Shown piece by piece: positions 25,128 to 33,111 of a DNA stretch of 64,000 bases. A program made the translations under genes and the position numbers. The stretch's first letter is position 1, and every line of letters starts with the position of its first letter. This stretch comes from Syntrophorhabdaceae bacterium PtaU1.Bin034. GTDB lineage: Bacteria; Desulfobacterota_G; Syntrophorhabdia; Syntrophorhabdales; WCHB1-27. The stretch is taken from positions 62,001 through 126,000 of the forward strand of contig MVRP01000002.1 in NCBI GenBank assembly GCA_002067405.1, in the 5' to 3' direction. A model generated the notes under the pieces. It was not told where the DNA came from and made no database searches. It was given only the letters and a program-made list of their open reading frames with translations.

Positions 25128-25304
25128 ATGGAAAGAGAACAAATCATAGAGAGAATCAAGTCTGAGAGCAAGAACGGCAAATTGTCGTGCCCCCGTGCGT
25201 TGGCGATGGCGCGCGAGTTGGGTATTTCGCCAAAAGAGCTCGGAGACCTCCTGAACGAACTCCGAATCAAGATCGCCGGGTGCCAGCTCGGCTGCTTTCC
25301 TTGA
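25128..25304 (+). CDS. 58-residue HTH-like small protein after tRNA-His
   Basis: A 58-codon frame starting 10 nt after the tRNA. It has helices suggesting a small DNA-binding fold (CPRALAMARELGISPKELGD) and ends with the distinctive KIAGCQLGCFP, two Cys spaced CxxxC. I have a vague recollection of similar CQLGCF-ending proteins in anaerobes, with no function I can name. There is no strong ribosome-binding site (the CCA end and CAAATAGACTTC lie upstream), so translation is less certain. Confidence 0.55.
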   Translation: MEREQIIERIKSESKNGKLSCPRALAMARELGISPKELGDLLNELRIKIAGCQLGCFP

Positions 25305-25416
25305 CATCCCTCAGAAGGCAACAACATTTTCCAGCCTTAATTTTGCCAAGCTTAGAAACTTGCAACTTGTGAATATAGCGGGTTGCCGTAATATATCGCC
25401 GTCAAAGTAGCTGATC

Positions 25417-25460
25417 AAAAGAAGAGGGCTCGCCGTCGTGTAAGCGGCAAGCCCCTCTAC
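25417..25460 (-). terminator. Rho-independent terminator after DUF35/thiolase genes
   Basis: On the minus strand AGAGGGGCTTGCCG pairs with CGGCGAGCCCTCT and is followed by TCTTTT. It lies 16 nt after the DUF35 gene stop. Confidence 0.8.
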
Positions 25461-25475
25461 GATACGTCCTTACGA

Positions 25476-25889
25476 TCAGACCTTTACGATTTCAAATGAC
25501 AACTGGCCGTCATCGTACTTAAGCGGCCGAATGGTAACATCCATTCCGACCTTTACGTCCTCAGGTTTCATGTCTTTGGCAAGCCGTGCAAAGAGCTTCA
25601 GCCCGCCGCCAAAATCCACCACGCCCATGGTGTAGGGGGGGTCGGCCTCGAAGCCGAAGGGAGCGTAATAAGCAATGGTGAAAGTCTCCAACTGGCCTTT
25701 CTTGGGCATATCGAACCAATCCATTTCTTTTGAAAAGCAGCTCGAACAGTCTGCCCTTGGCGGGAAGAATTTTGCGCCGCACTTCTTGCAGGCCGTGCCT
25801 TCAATCTTGCCTTCGCCCAGAAAATCGACGAACTTTGCGGTTTTTGTCACAGCAGTAAAGCTTTTTCTACCGAATTTTTCGAAACCCAT
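25476..25889 (-). CDS. DUF35 zinc-ribbon/OB-fold acyl-CoA-associated protein
   Basis: A 137-residue protein with an N-terminal rubredoxin-like zinc ribbon (CKKCGAKFFPPRADCSSC, near 35-52) and a C-terminal OB fold. GGGAGG precedes the ATG. DUF35 proteins form complexes with thiolase-like enzymes and help bind acyl-CoA; the benzoylsuccinyl-CoA thiolase BbsAB is a characterised example. It lies 3 nt after the thiolase gene, so the two are surely co-expressed and probably form one enzyme. Confidence 0.88.
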   Translation of the reverse strand: MGFEKFGRKSFTAVTKTAKFVDFLGEGKIEGTACKKCGAKFFPPRADCSSCFSKEMDWFDMPKKGQLETFTIAYYAPFGFEADPPYTMGVVDFGGGLKLFARLAKDMKPEDVKVGMDVTIRPLKYDDGQLSFEIVKV

Positions 25890-25892
25890 TTG

Positions 25893-27074
25893 TCACCTCC
25901 CGAATATTGTAACGTTTCCGTAAAGGCCAACACCGCCAACGTTATGAACAAGGCCTATATCAGGGTCACCCGGAACCTGCATCGGGCCGGCCTCTGCGCG
26001 GAGCTGAAGGACTATAGTACGCATCTGGGATCCGCCGGTTGCGCCGATCGGATGTCCTTTTGAAAGAAGACCGCCGTCAACATTGACCGGAATTCTTCCT
26101 TCCTTGTAGGTCGCCTTTTCACGGATCAACTGCTTGCCTTCACCCATTGGGGCAAAACCCAGGCCCTCATAAGCCATTATTTCAGCGATCGTGAAGCAGT
26201 CGTGAACTTCCGCGACCTTAATATCCTTTGATGTGACACCTGCCATTTTGTACGCCTGCTCCGCTGCTTTGTAGCCGACGCTCAAACCCTTGGAGAAATC
26301 GGGCCTTGCCGCCATGTTAACGGCCTCGGAAGCGGCGCCGATGCCTATTATCCAGACAGGTTTCTTGGAGAAAGCCTTGGCCTTTTCTTTATTGGCGAGG
26401 ATGACGCAGGAACTGCCGTCTGCATTGGCGCATGCATCACCAACCCTGATGGGCCACGCAACCGGAGCAGCCATCTTTGCCTCGGGATTGTTCGGGTCGA
26501 AGTCTGCTGCCTTAACGCCTTTCCTGTAGACGGCCCTCTCATTGATCGTGCCGTAGCTGGCCGACTTCAGCCGCACATCTCTCAGGTCGTCGTGGGTGAG
26601 GCCGTTTTTCGCCATGTAGGCCTGGGCATACAAAGCGTAATAAGCAGGCATCATCGTGCCAAAGGGCGCCTCCCACTGGATGTCCGCGCCTCTCCCCATC
26701 CTTTCCTGCGATTCTGCCGAGGTGATCTCGGACATCTTCTGAAATCCCAGCACTACAACGACATCATGGAGTCCGGCCTTGATCATGCTGTAGCCTACCT
26801 TCACTCCCGCGCTGCTTGATGAACAGACGGTCTCGACATAGAAGGTCGGCTGTGGGATCAGGCCGAGATACTCGGCAAGGACACCGGCAGGCGATCTCTG
26901 CTTGTCGTACTCAGGAGCCGAGCAGAAGACGGAGGCATCCACATCCTTCTGGGTAATGCCGGCATCCTGCATTGCCTCCCTGAAGGCCTCAAATGCCAGC
27001 TCACGGATGGATCCTTCGTAGCCCCTGACGAATGAGCTTTGACCCACACCAATTACTGCAACATCTTTTTCCAT
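25893..27074 (-). CDS. Thiolase (SCP2/acetyl-CoA acetyltransferase type), DUF35 partner
   Basis: A 393-residue thiolase-fold enzyme. The nucleophilic Cys lies in VETVCSSSSAGVKV (about residue 84), an active-site His in VAEVHDCFTIAE, and the second His in KGHPIGATGG. The usual C-terminal Cys motif is replaced by LVHNVGGVG, as in SCP2-type thiolases with DUF35 partners. It likely cleaves or forms a beta-ketoacyl-CoA; the substrate cannot be told. Location 2-4 kb from benzoyl-CoA pathway genes suggests a role in aromatic or fatty acyl-CoA metabolism. Confidence 0.88.
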   Translation of the reverse strand: MEKDVAVIGVGQSSFVRGYEGSIRELAFEAFREAMQDAGITQKDVDASVFCSAPEYDKQRSPAGVLAEYLGLIPQPTFYVETVCSSSSAGVKVGYSMIKAGLHDVVVVLGFQKMSEITSAESQERMGRGADIQWEAPFGTMMPAYYALYAQAYMAKNGLTHDDLRDVRLKSASYGTINERAVYRKGVKAADFDPNNPEAKMAAPVAWPIRVGDACANADGSSCVILANKEKAKAFSKKPVWIIGIGAASEAVNMAARPDFSKGLSVGYKAAEQAYKMAGVTSKDIKVAEVHDCFTIAEIMAYEGLGFAPMGEGKQLIREKATYKEGRIPVNVDGGLLSKGHPIGATGGSQMRTIVLQLRAEAGPMQVPGDPDIGLVHNVGGVGLYGNVTIFGR

Positions 27075-27095
27075 AAACCCCTCCTTCGTCTTTTG

Positions 27096-28103
27096 TTATT
27101 GTTTTCTGCTTTTGTTTTTTTGATATATCAGCACAAAATGATTGTGTTGCTCTATTGTTTTTGAAAAGACGTGACTTCCATCGTTTCTCGATACGAAATA
27201 AAGAACATCGCTCTGCTGTGGATAGAGGGCCGCAATGATTGAACTTCTTGAAGGACTGCAGATGGGCCCCTTCGGAAGTCCTTTCAGCTTGTACGTGTTA
27301 TACGGGGTGTCGGATGAAAGATCGGCTTTTTTAAGATCCCTGTTAAAGCTTCCGAGGCCGTAGATCACGGTGGGGTCTGCATCCAACGTCATCCCGAGCC
27401 GAAGTCTGTTGTGAAATACGGCGGAGATCAGTTTCTTTTCCTCCTCCAGTTTCGCCTCTTTTTCGATAATGGAGGCAAGGGAGAGGACCTGGAGCATACT
27501 CATGCGCAGTTCCTGCATCCTTTGTTTTATATCTTCTTTTTCAAGAAATTTAAAGGTTCGCTGGACTATTTTTTCGAGAAATTCATCGACTTCGGTCTCT
27601 TTGCTGAAGAAGTAGGTATCGGGAGCCAGAAAGCCTTCGAGCGAGTCTGCGGGGATAGCGAGCTTCTTCAAAAAATCCTGCTTGCTCGCCAATTGAAGAA
27701 ATGCTTTGGAGTCCATGATTCCTGCCTTCTCAATCACGTCGCCGATAGTGTAAAGTGTATAACCTTCCACGATTCTCAGGGTATACACTTTCCTGTCACC
27801 GTTGGCCATTTTTTTTGCTATATCAAAAACAGACATGTTCTTCGAGAGCTCGTATTCCCCTGCGACGACACGGCCCCGGTAGAACAAAAGCGAGCCAAAC
27901 AGAAAAAGGTATCTGGAACTGACCAGGTTCTCCTGTTCCAGATGCTGTGCAATAGTACTGATCTTTGTTCCTTTCTTCACGACAAAGCTGCTCGGCGTAT
28001 CGCCGTGATTTCGTTGGCCGCACGACCAAATGAAGGGTTGCACGATAAGGAGGATCAGAACGGTGAGAACGACAAGCCGCCGCTTACCCCCGGTCCTGAG
28101 CAT
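27096..28103 (-). CDS. mltG: Endolytic murein transglycosylase MltG
   Basis: A 335-residue protein with one N-terminal membrane helix (LVVLTVLILLIVQPFIW) and a YceG-like domain with a LysM-like part (about 40-110). The catalytic Glu is in LASIIEKEAKL, and LDADPTVIYGLG and YNTYKLKGLPKGPI are family signatures. It cuts nascent peptidoglycan strands and so ends their growth in the periplasm. It overlaps ruvX by 20 nt, and the mltG-ruvX pairing is common in bacteria. Confidence 0.95.
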   Translation of the reverse strand: MLRTGGKRRLVVLTVLILLIVQPFIWSCGQRNHGDTPSSFVVKKGTKISTIAQHLEQENLVSSRYLFLFGSLLFYRGRVVAGEYELSKNMSVFDIAKKMANGDRKVYTLRIVEGYTLYTIGDVIEKAGIMDSKAFLQLASKQDFLKKLAIPADSLEGFLAPDTYFFSKETEVDEFLEKIVQRTFKFLEKEDIKQRMQELRMSMLQVLSLASIIEKEAKLEEEKKLISAVFHNRLRLGMTLDADPTVIYGLGSFNRDLKKADLSSDTPYNTYKLKGLPKGPICSPSRSSIIAALYPQQSDVLYFVSRNDGSHVFSKTIEQHNHFVLIYQKNKSRKQ

Positions 28104-28518
28104 CCAGGTATCCCTGCAGAATAATCTGGGCGGCCATGATGTCGATCATCCCTCTGCGTTTTTTTCTCCTTATCGACGCCATATCAAAAATCCGATGGGC
28201 CTCATCCGTGGTAAACCTCTCATCCCACAAATCCACAGGAAGCCCGGTCGCCCGCCTGATACTCTCTGCAAACTGCTCAATCAGCTGTGCCTTGGGACCC
28301 AGTGATCCGTCCAGGTTTTTTGGCAGTCCCACGACGATACGCGACACTTCAAACTGCTGCACAACTTCCTTTATTGCAGCGATATCTTTGCTTTGAGAGC
28401 CAGTGGTAGTGTAGAGCTTTAACCCTTGGGCTATCTTGCCGCCGGCATCCGATAAAGCGATGCCGATTCTCTTTTCCCCGACATCAAGACCTAATACCCG
28501 CACCGTAAAGGGTAGCAT
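28084..28518 (-). CDS. ruvX: Putative Holliday junction resolvase RuvX (YqgF)
   Basis: A 144-residue RNase H-fold protein of usual YqgF length. LGLDVGEKRIGIALSD carries the first catalytic Asp, VVGLPKNLDGSLGPKA the middle motif and DLWDERFTT plus DIMAAQIIL the C-terminal acidic residues. Role: pre-16S rRNA 5' maturation and/or junction resolution. It is followed by mltG. Confidence 0.95.
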   Translation of the reverse strand: MLPFTVRVLGLDVGEKRIGIALSDAGGKIAQGLKLYTTTGSQSKDIAAIKEVVQQFEVSRIVVGLPKNLDGSLGPKAQLIEQFAESIRRATGLPVDLWDERFTTDEAHRIFDMASIRRKKRRGMIDIMAAQIILQGYLDAQDRG

Positions 28519-28841
28519 AACGACTGTTTTACTTCAATGATAAAAGCATTTTGGCCCAGTCTGGTGCATTCAGGGACCATCACCCGGACGGGTACAAGCT
28601 GCTCCTCTCGAAACCGTGACTGGAAGAAACGCACGGAACGGTTAGCGGCAGCCGGGAAGGAGCGTAAATGGAAAACAATGATGTTGGCGCCTCTCTCAAG
28701 GTTAAGGAGCTTTGTGACTATGTACCATGAAATTATCCTCCCAATCCGAATCCTATCCGCTTGAATGGGCCCGTGCTCTACCGCTTCTCCCGTAATAAGG
28801 GCATTTGCCACCCGGCAACACCGGCCCGGCATTACGGGCAT
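28491..28841 (-). CDS. Possible small protein upstream of ruvX
   Basis: A minus-strand frame gives 116 residues from the Met at 28841, overlapping the ruvX start by 28 nt. It contains a fairly natural-looking stretch (GANIIVFHLRSFPAAANRSV) but no domain I know and no ribosome-binding site. The opposite strand is also open here for 75 codons. It could be a real but diverged gene, a remnant or chance. Confidence 0.22.
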   Translation of the reverse strand: MPVMPGRCCRVANALITGEAVEHGPIQADRIRIGRIISWYIVTKLLNLERGANIIVFHLRSFPAAANRSVRFFQSRFREEQLVPVRVMVPECTRLGQNAFIIEVKQSLCYPLRCGY

Positions 28842-29010
28842 TCTGAATCTAACTTGTCGCTTCGCCGCGGGAATTGGCGTTTTCGGGATATTCGGCCTTT
28901 TTGTGGGGCTTTTTTTGTCTTGACATAAATTTCTATTGTAGCTAAAATTTGCTCCATACGTTCTATATTTTGTAAAAATTTTCACAAGTAAAAAACTAGA
29001 GAGGTCGCCC
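28519..29010. other. Intergenic region between ruvX and the SDR gene
   Basis: 492 nt. Besides the doubtful frame noted at 28491-28841, it holds an inverted repeat CCCGTAAT...ATTACGGG around 28786-28850, a T-rich segment near 28898-28918, and a clear sigma-70-type promoter at 28920-28948. Confidence 0.55.
28920..28948 (+). promoter_or_regulatory. Sigma-70-type promoter of the SDR/benzoyl-CoA gene block
   Basis: TTGACA at 28920 and TAAAAT at 28943 with a 17-bp spacer. It lies 60 nt before the SDR gene and probably drives SDR-had-oah up to the terminator at 32130. Confidence 0.8.
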
Positions 29011-29763
29011 ATGAAACTAGAAGGAAGAAATGCAGTCGTAACCGGCGGCGGTAGAGGCGTGGGAAGGGCAATCAGTATTGCTCTGGCGGCGGAGGGCGCC
29101 AACGTTACGGTTAACTACGCAGGCCGCCAGCAGCCGGCCGAGGAAGTAGTTGGAATTATACAGGGCATGGGTAGAAAAGCGGTTGCCGTCCAAGGTGACG
29201 TGGCCAAGTGGGAAGACGCCCAGAAGATCGTCGACACGTGTGCACAGAACTTTGGATCTGTCGACATCCTTATTAACAACGCAGGCATATCGAAACCGGC
29301 CATGCTTCACAAACTGAGCGACGAGGTGTGGGACGAGGTCGTCAACATTCAGATGAAGGGTCCGTGGCACATGATAAAGGCCGCTTCAAAGTACTTCATG
29401 GAAAAGAAGTACGGTCGCATTGTAAATGTTACGTCTGTTGCAGGTATGGTTGGTACCACCGGACAGATCCACTATGCGGCAGCGAAAGGCGGGGTGGTGA
29501 CGTTGACGAAATCGGCCGCAAGAGAGCTTGCCCGCTACAACGTCACATGTAACTGTATATCCCTTGGAATCGTGACCACAGAAATGACGACGACACTGCA
29601 GCAGGACGAAAAGATGAGGGATATCTATCTCAGGCGCATCCTTCTGAACAAATACGCTGAACCCGAGGATGTTTCTCCTGCCTTCGTCTTCTTCTCTTCG
29701 GACGACGCACGTTATATCACCGGGCAGGTACTGCCGGTGGACGGCGGCTACGGGATGACGTAA
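29011..29763 (+). CDS. Short-chain dehydrogenase/reductase (FabG-like)
   Basis: A 250-residue SDR. The cofactor site is TGGGRGVGRAISIALA, NNAG appears as ILINNAG, and the catalytic Ser/Tyr/Lys are in VTSVAGM and IHYAAAKGG. The enzyme is FabG-like and reduces a 3-oxoacyl group or oxidises a hydroxyacyl-CoA. It precedes had and oah on one transcript, so it likely handles a ring-derived or pimeloyl-type hydroxyacyl-CoA formed after ring opening; this substrate is inferred. Confidence 0.88.
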   Translation: MKLEGRNAVVTGGGRGVGRAISIALAAEGANVTVNYAGRQQPAEEVVGIIQGMGRKAVAVQGDVAKWEDAQKIVDTCAQNFGSVDILINNAGISKPAMLHKLSDEVWDEVVNIQMKGPWHMIKAASKYFMEKKYGRIVNVTSVAGMVGTTGQIHYAAAKGGVVTLTKSAARELARYNVTCNCISLGIVTTEMTTTLQQDEKMRDIYLRRILLNKYAEPEDVSPAFVFFSSDDARYITGQVLPVDGGYGMT

Positions 29764-29816
29764 AACGGGGCGATCTATAACGAATAGGCGGAAATAAAAA
29801 CATTGGAGGTGTCGGA

Positions 29817-30926
29817 ATGGCTGATATACCAAACGTAATTAAGCAGTGGCAGATGGTGCAACCAACTGTGTTCAACAGAGAAACCAAGGAGACGACGCCC
29901 GGCAAACTGGCCGTCGCGGAAATCCCGGTTCCTGAGCTTAAAGAGGGTGAGGTCCTCGTGCAGGTTGCAGGTTGTGGCGTATGTCACACCGACCTGGGGT
30001 ATTTTTATGACGGTGTTCCCACTGTCAGCAAGCCCCCGCTGGCCCTCGGACATGAGATTGCCGGTACGGTTATCGCTGGCGATCCTGCATGGGTTGGAAA
30101 AGAAGTTATCATCCCTGCAGTTATGCCGTGCAGGAAATGCATCCTTTGCAAGACCGGAAGAGGCAACAGGTGCCTCGCTCAGAAGATGCCCGGTAATTCC
30201 ATCGGCGTCTATGGTGGCTTTGCAAGCCACATCGTCGTTCCATCCATCGATCTTTGTTTTGTTGGGGACAAGAAAGGCTATAAGCTGGAGCAGCTGGCCG
30301 TGGTTGCCGACGCAGTGACAACACCCTATCAGGCAGCCAAAAGGGCAGATTTACAGCCCGGCGACAACGTCATCATTATCGGGGCCACCGGAGGCGTGGG
30401 AGTGTATATGGCTCAGATGGTCAAGGCACTCGGAGCAAGATCAGTCATAGGTATTGCCCGGAACCCCCAGAAGCTGCAGAGAGCGTTGAACTTTGGCTGC
30501 GACCACGTTATCAGCACGCTGGATAAGACGAACAAGGACATCGTAGGCGAGTGGAGGAACTACTGCAAGACGAAAGGCCTTGATCAGGCAGGGTGGAAGA
30601 TCTTTGAGGTTACGGGATCGAAAGCCGGGCAGGAATTGGCCCTCGATCTTCTCTCGTTTGTCGGCAAACTCATCCTTGTCGGTTTCGGCATGGCAAAGAG
30701 CGAGTACATGTTCTCGAAACTGATGGCGTTTGACGCCGAAGTCATTGGAACCTGGGGCTGCCTCCCCGAGTACTATCCTATCGTCCTGGATATGGTGCTG
30801 AACAAGAAGATTCTCATTGATCCGTTCGTCGACGTAAGACCCATGAGCACCATCGCGGCGACATTCGATGAGATTCACAAAGCTGGATCCCCTGAAAAGA
30901 GGGTTGTGTTGACGCCAGATTTCTAA
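29817..30926 (+). CDS. had: 6-hydroxycyclohex-1-ene-1-carbonyl-CoA dehydrogenase
   Basis: A 369-residue zinc alcohol dehydrogenase closely resembling Had/BamQ of the benzoyl-CoA pathway. Catalytic-zinc motif CGVCHTDLGYFYDGV, structural-zinc Cys cluster (CRKCILCKTGRGNRC), AQKMPGNSIGVYGGF and nucleotide-binding GATGGVGVY are visible. It oxidises the 6-hydroxy cyclic enoyl-CoA with NAD+ to the 6-oxo compound, the substrate of the next gene's product. Ribosome-binding site TTGGAGGTG; 53 nt after the SDR gene. Confidence 0.95.
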   Translation: MADIPNVIKQWQMVQPTVFNRETKETTPGKLAVAEIPVPELKEGEVLVQVAGCGVCHTDLGYFYDGVPTVSKPPLALGHEIAGTVIAGDPAWVGKEVIIPAVMPCRKCILCKTGRGNRCLAQKMPGNSIGVYGGFASHIVVPSIDLCFVGDKKGYKLEQLAVVADAVTTPYQAAKRADLQPGDNVIIIGATGGVGVYMAQMVKALGARSVIGIARNPQKLQRALNFGCDHVISTLDKTNKDIVGEWRNYCKTKGLDQAGWKIFEVTGSKAGQELALDLLSFVGKLILVGFGMAKSEYMFSKLMAFDAEVIGTWGCLPEYYPIVLDMVLNKKILIDPFVDVRPMSTIAATFDEIHKAGSPEKRVVLTPDF

Positions 30927-30956
30927 TGCCATTAAAAAACTATTAGGAGGAAGATT

Positions 30957-32105
30957 ATGTCATTAAGTTGGATGCCTAGAGAACACGGATTGAAGGATCA
31001 CAGCAGACATACGTCACAGTGGTGGGGCACGCAGGCTCCGTGCACCGTGTACGAGAAGAAACCCTTGACAGACCCGAAAGGCAACGTAGTTCCCGGGCTG
31101 TACGTGGCATGGATTACGCTCAACAATCCTGCTCAGTACAACTCCTATACCACGGAGATGGTGAAGGGCGTTATCGCCGGTTTTGAAAATTCTTCTACCG
31201 ACCGCGAAGTCGTAGCAACAGTTTTCACCGGCACGGGCCCGAACGCGTTCTGCACGGGCGGCAACACGAAAGAGTACTCCGAATATTACAGCATGAGACC
31301 CGAAGAGTACGGCGCGTACATGGAACTTTTCAACAACATGGTCGACTCCATCCTTATGTGTAAAAAACCGGTTATTTGCCGGGTAAACGGCATGAGAGTT
31401 GCCGGCGGCCAGGAAATCGGCCTCGCCTGCGACCTCGCCGTTGCATCTGACCTCGCCATTTTTGGTCAGGCAGGTCCTCGCCACGGTTCAGCCCCGGTTG
31501 GCGGGTCGTCAGACTTCCTCCCGTGGTTCCTTACCGCTGAAGATGCGATGTGGAACTGCGTAAGCTGCGAAATGTGGTCCGCATACAAGATGAAGGCCAA
31601 GAACCTGATCTCCAGGGCCCTGCCTGTCCTGAAGGACGACAAGGGCAACTGGGTCAGGAACCCGCAGGTCATTACCGACACCTTCGTAAAGGACGGCGAG
31701 ATCGTGTATGGCGAGTACAAAACCGGCGACGAGGCCAAACAGGCACGGGCATGGGTAAATGAGAAACTGAAGAATAACGACTATGATTTTTCACTGATCG
31801 ACGCAGAAGTAAACAGGATCGTCTGGGTCTTCGCAAATCTGTTCCCCGGTTGCTTGATGAAATCCATTGATGGCATCAGGCAGAAGAAGAAGTCATACTG
31901 GGATGTGATGAAGAACGATCACAGATACTGGCTGGCAACGAACATGATGGGCGAGGCATTCCTCGGTTTCGGCGCTTTCAACACGAAGAAGATCACCGGG
32001 GTCGATACCATCGACTTCATCAAGAACCGCCAGCTTATCGCTCAGGGCGCCCTGAACAACGAAGAGTACATGGAACAGGTTATGGGGAAACCGCAGGCGA
32101 AGTAG
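30957..32105 (+). CDS. oah: 6-oxocyclohex-1-ene-1-carbonyl-CoA hydrolase (ring-opening)
   Basis: A 382-residue crotonase-family enzyme of the length and type called Oah or BamA, the marker gene for anaerobic aromatic degradation. CoA/oxyanion segments FCTGGNTKEYSEYYSM and RVAGGQEIGLACDLAV are present, with the extended C-terminal part that separates it from simple hydratases. It adds water and hydrolytically opens the ring to 3-hydroxypimeloyl-CoA. TAGGAGGAAG precedes the start; a strong terminator follows at 32130. Confidence 0.96.
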   Translation: MSLSWMPREHGLKDHSRHTSQWWGTQAPCTVYEKKPLTDPKGNVVPGLYVAWITLNNPAQYNSYTTEMVKGVIAGFENSSTDREVVATVFTGTGPNAFCTGGNTKEYSEYYSMRPEEYGAYMELFNNMVDSILMCKKPVICRVNGMRVAGGQEIGLACDLAVASDLAIFGQAGPRHGSAPVGGSSDFLPWFLTAEDAMWNCVSCEMWSAYKMKAKNLISRALPVLKDDKGNWVRNPQVITDTFVKDGEIVYGEYKTGDEAKQARAWVNEKLKNNDYDFSLIDAEVNRIVWVFANLFPGCLMKSIDGIRQKKKSYWDVMKNDHRYWLATNMMGEAFLGFGAFNTKKITGVDTIDFIKNRQLIAQGALNNEEYMEQVMGKPQAK

Positions 32106-32129
32106 TTGCACACATAGCAATAGCACCAC

Positions 32130-32160
32130 CATAGGGGGGCTTTTGCTCCCCTATTTTTTT
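32130..32160 (+). terminator. Rho-independent terminator after oah
   Basis: ATAGGGG and CCCCTAT form the stem around GGCTTTTGCT, followed by a run of eight T. It ends the SDR-had-oah transcript. Confidence 0.9.
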
Positions 32161-32331
32161 TACTGCCTTTTGACGCAAGCACCTTAGGCCAAATAGCCGA
32201 TGAGTGCTAAAAACTGCTGGAATTATAAGTCGAAACTGTGATAAAAGTTGGTATCGACATCGTACTTTAAGCACTGCTAAGGATCCCGTACGCGGGGTTG
32301 CAATTCATACTATCAGAAAGGGGGATTTCTC

Positions 32332-33102
32332 ATGGCTTTCAACTCGATTACCTATGAAAAGAAAAACAAAGTGGCAACTATCACGCTTAACACGCCTCCG
32401 CTCAACTGGCTTACCATCTCAATGATGAAAGAGATCAACCAGGTGCTTGTAGAAGTGAAAAACGACCCATCCATACAATTGCTGGTTTTTGACCACTCGG
32501 GCGAGAAAGCATTTTCGGCAGGTGTCGACGTCGCGGACCATACAGAAGATAAAGTGGACGAGATGATCGCGGTTTTTCACGGAATGTTCCGCCTCATGGT
32601 TGAGATCGATATCCCGACCGTCGCTGTTGTGAACGGTGTTGCAGCCGGAGGAGGATGCGAGGTGATTGCATTCTGCGATATGGTCATTGCCTCCGAGAAA
32701 TCACGTATCGGCCAGCCGGAAATCGCTGTCGGTGTTTTTCCGCCTGTTGCGGCTGCATGGTTTCCGAAAATCATCGGCCTCAAAAAGACCTACGAGCTTC
32801 TGCTCACCGGTAAGATGGTCACCGCAAAAGAGGCGGAAGCCATCGGTCTTGTCAATGCAGTTATCCCCAACGAGAATTTCAGAGAAGGGGTCGACAAATT
32901 CCTCGGTGAGTTGCTGAACAAGAGCCGCCCTGTTGCTATGTGGACGAAACGGGCGATCAAGGCCGGGCTGAGCCTCGATTTTGCGCAGGCATTGAAGGCA
33001 TCGGAGATCATTTATCTCCACGGCTGCATGGCGACAAAGGATGCGAAAGAAGGCATCGCTGCCTTCATGGAAAAGAGAAAAGCCGTGTGGAAGGATGAGT
33101 AA
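32332..33102 (+). CDS. dch: Cyclohexa-1,5-diene-1-carbonyl-CoA hydratase
   Basis: A 256-residue crotonase-family protein resembling Dch/BamR: the CoA-binding SAGVDVADHTEDKV, oxyanion GVAAGGGCEVIAFCDMVIA and IGQPEIAVGVFPPVAA. It hydrates the 1,5-dienoyl-CoA from benzoyl-CoA reductase to the 6-hydroxy-ene product used by Had. It follows the oah terminator with about 170 nt of its own upstream sequence, so it seems to be a separate transcription unit. GAAAGGGG precedes the ATG. Confidence 0.92.
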   Translation: MAFNSITYEKKNKVATITLNTPPLNWLTISMMKEINQVLVEVKNDPSIQLLVFDHSGEKAFSAGVDVADHTEDKVDEMIAVFHGMFRLMVEIDIPTVAVVNGVAAGGGCEVIAFCDMVIASEKSRIGQPEIAVGVFPPVAAAWFPKIIGLKKTYELLLTGKMVTAKEAEAIGLVNAVIPNENFREGVDKFLGELLNKSRPVAMWTKRAIKAGLSLDFAQALKASEIIYLHGCMATKDAKEGIAAFMEKRKAVWKDE

Positions 33103-33111
33103 AAGAGCACC

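Noticed and set aside
25017..32217. Shared 13-mer GTGCTAAAAACTG near 25018 and 32205
   Set aside because: Many 13-mers recur by chance in a window this size; no flanking similarity.
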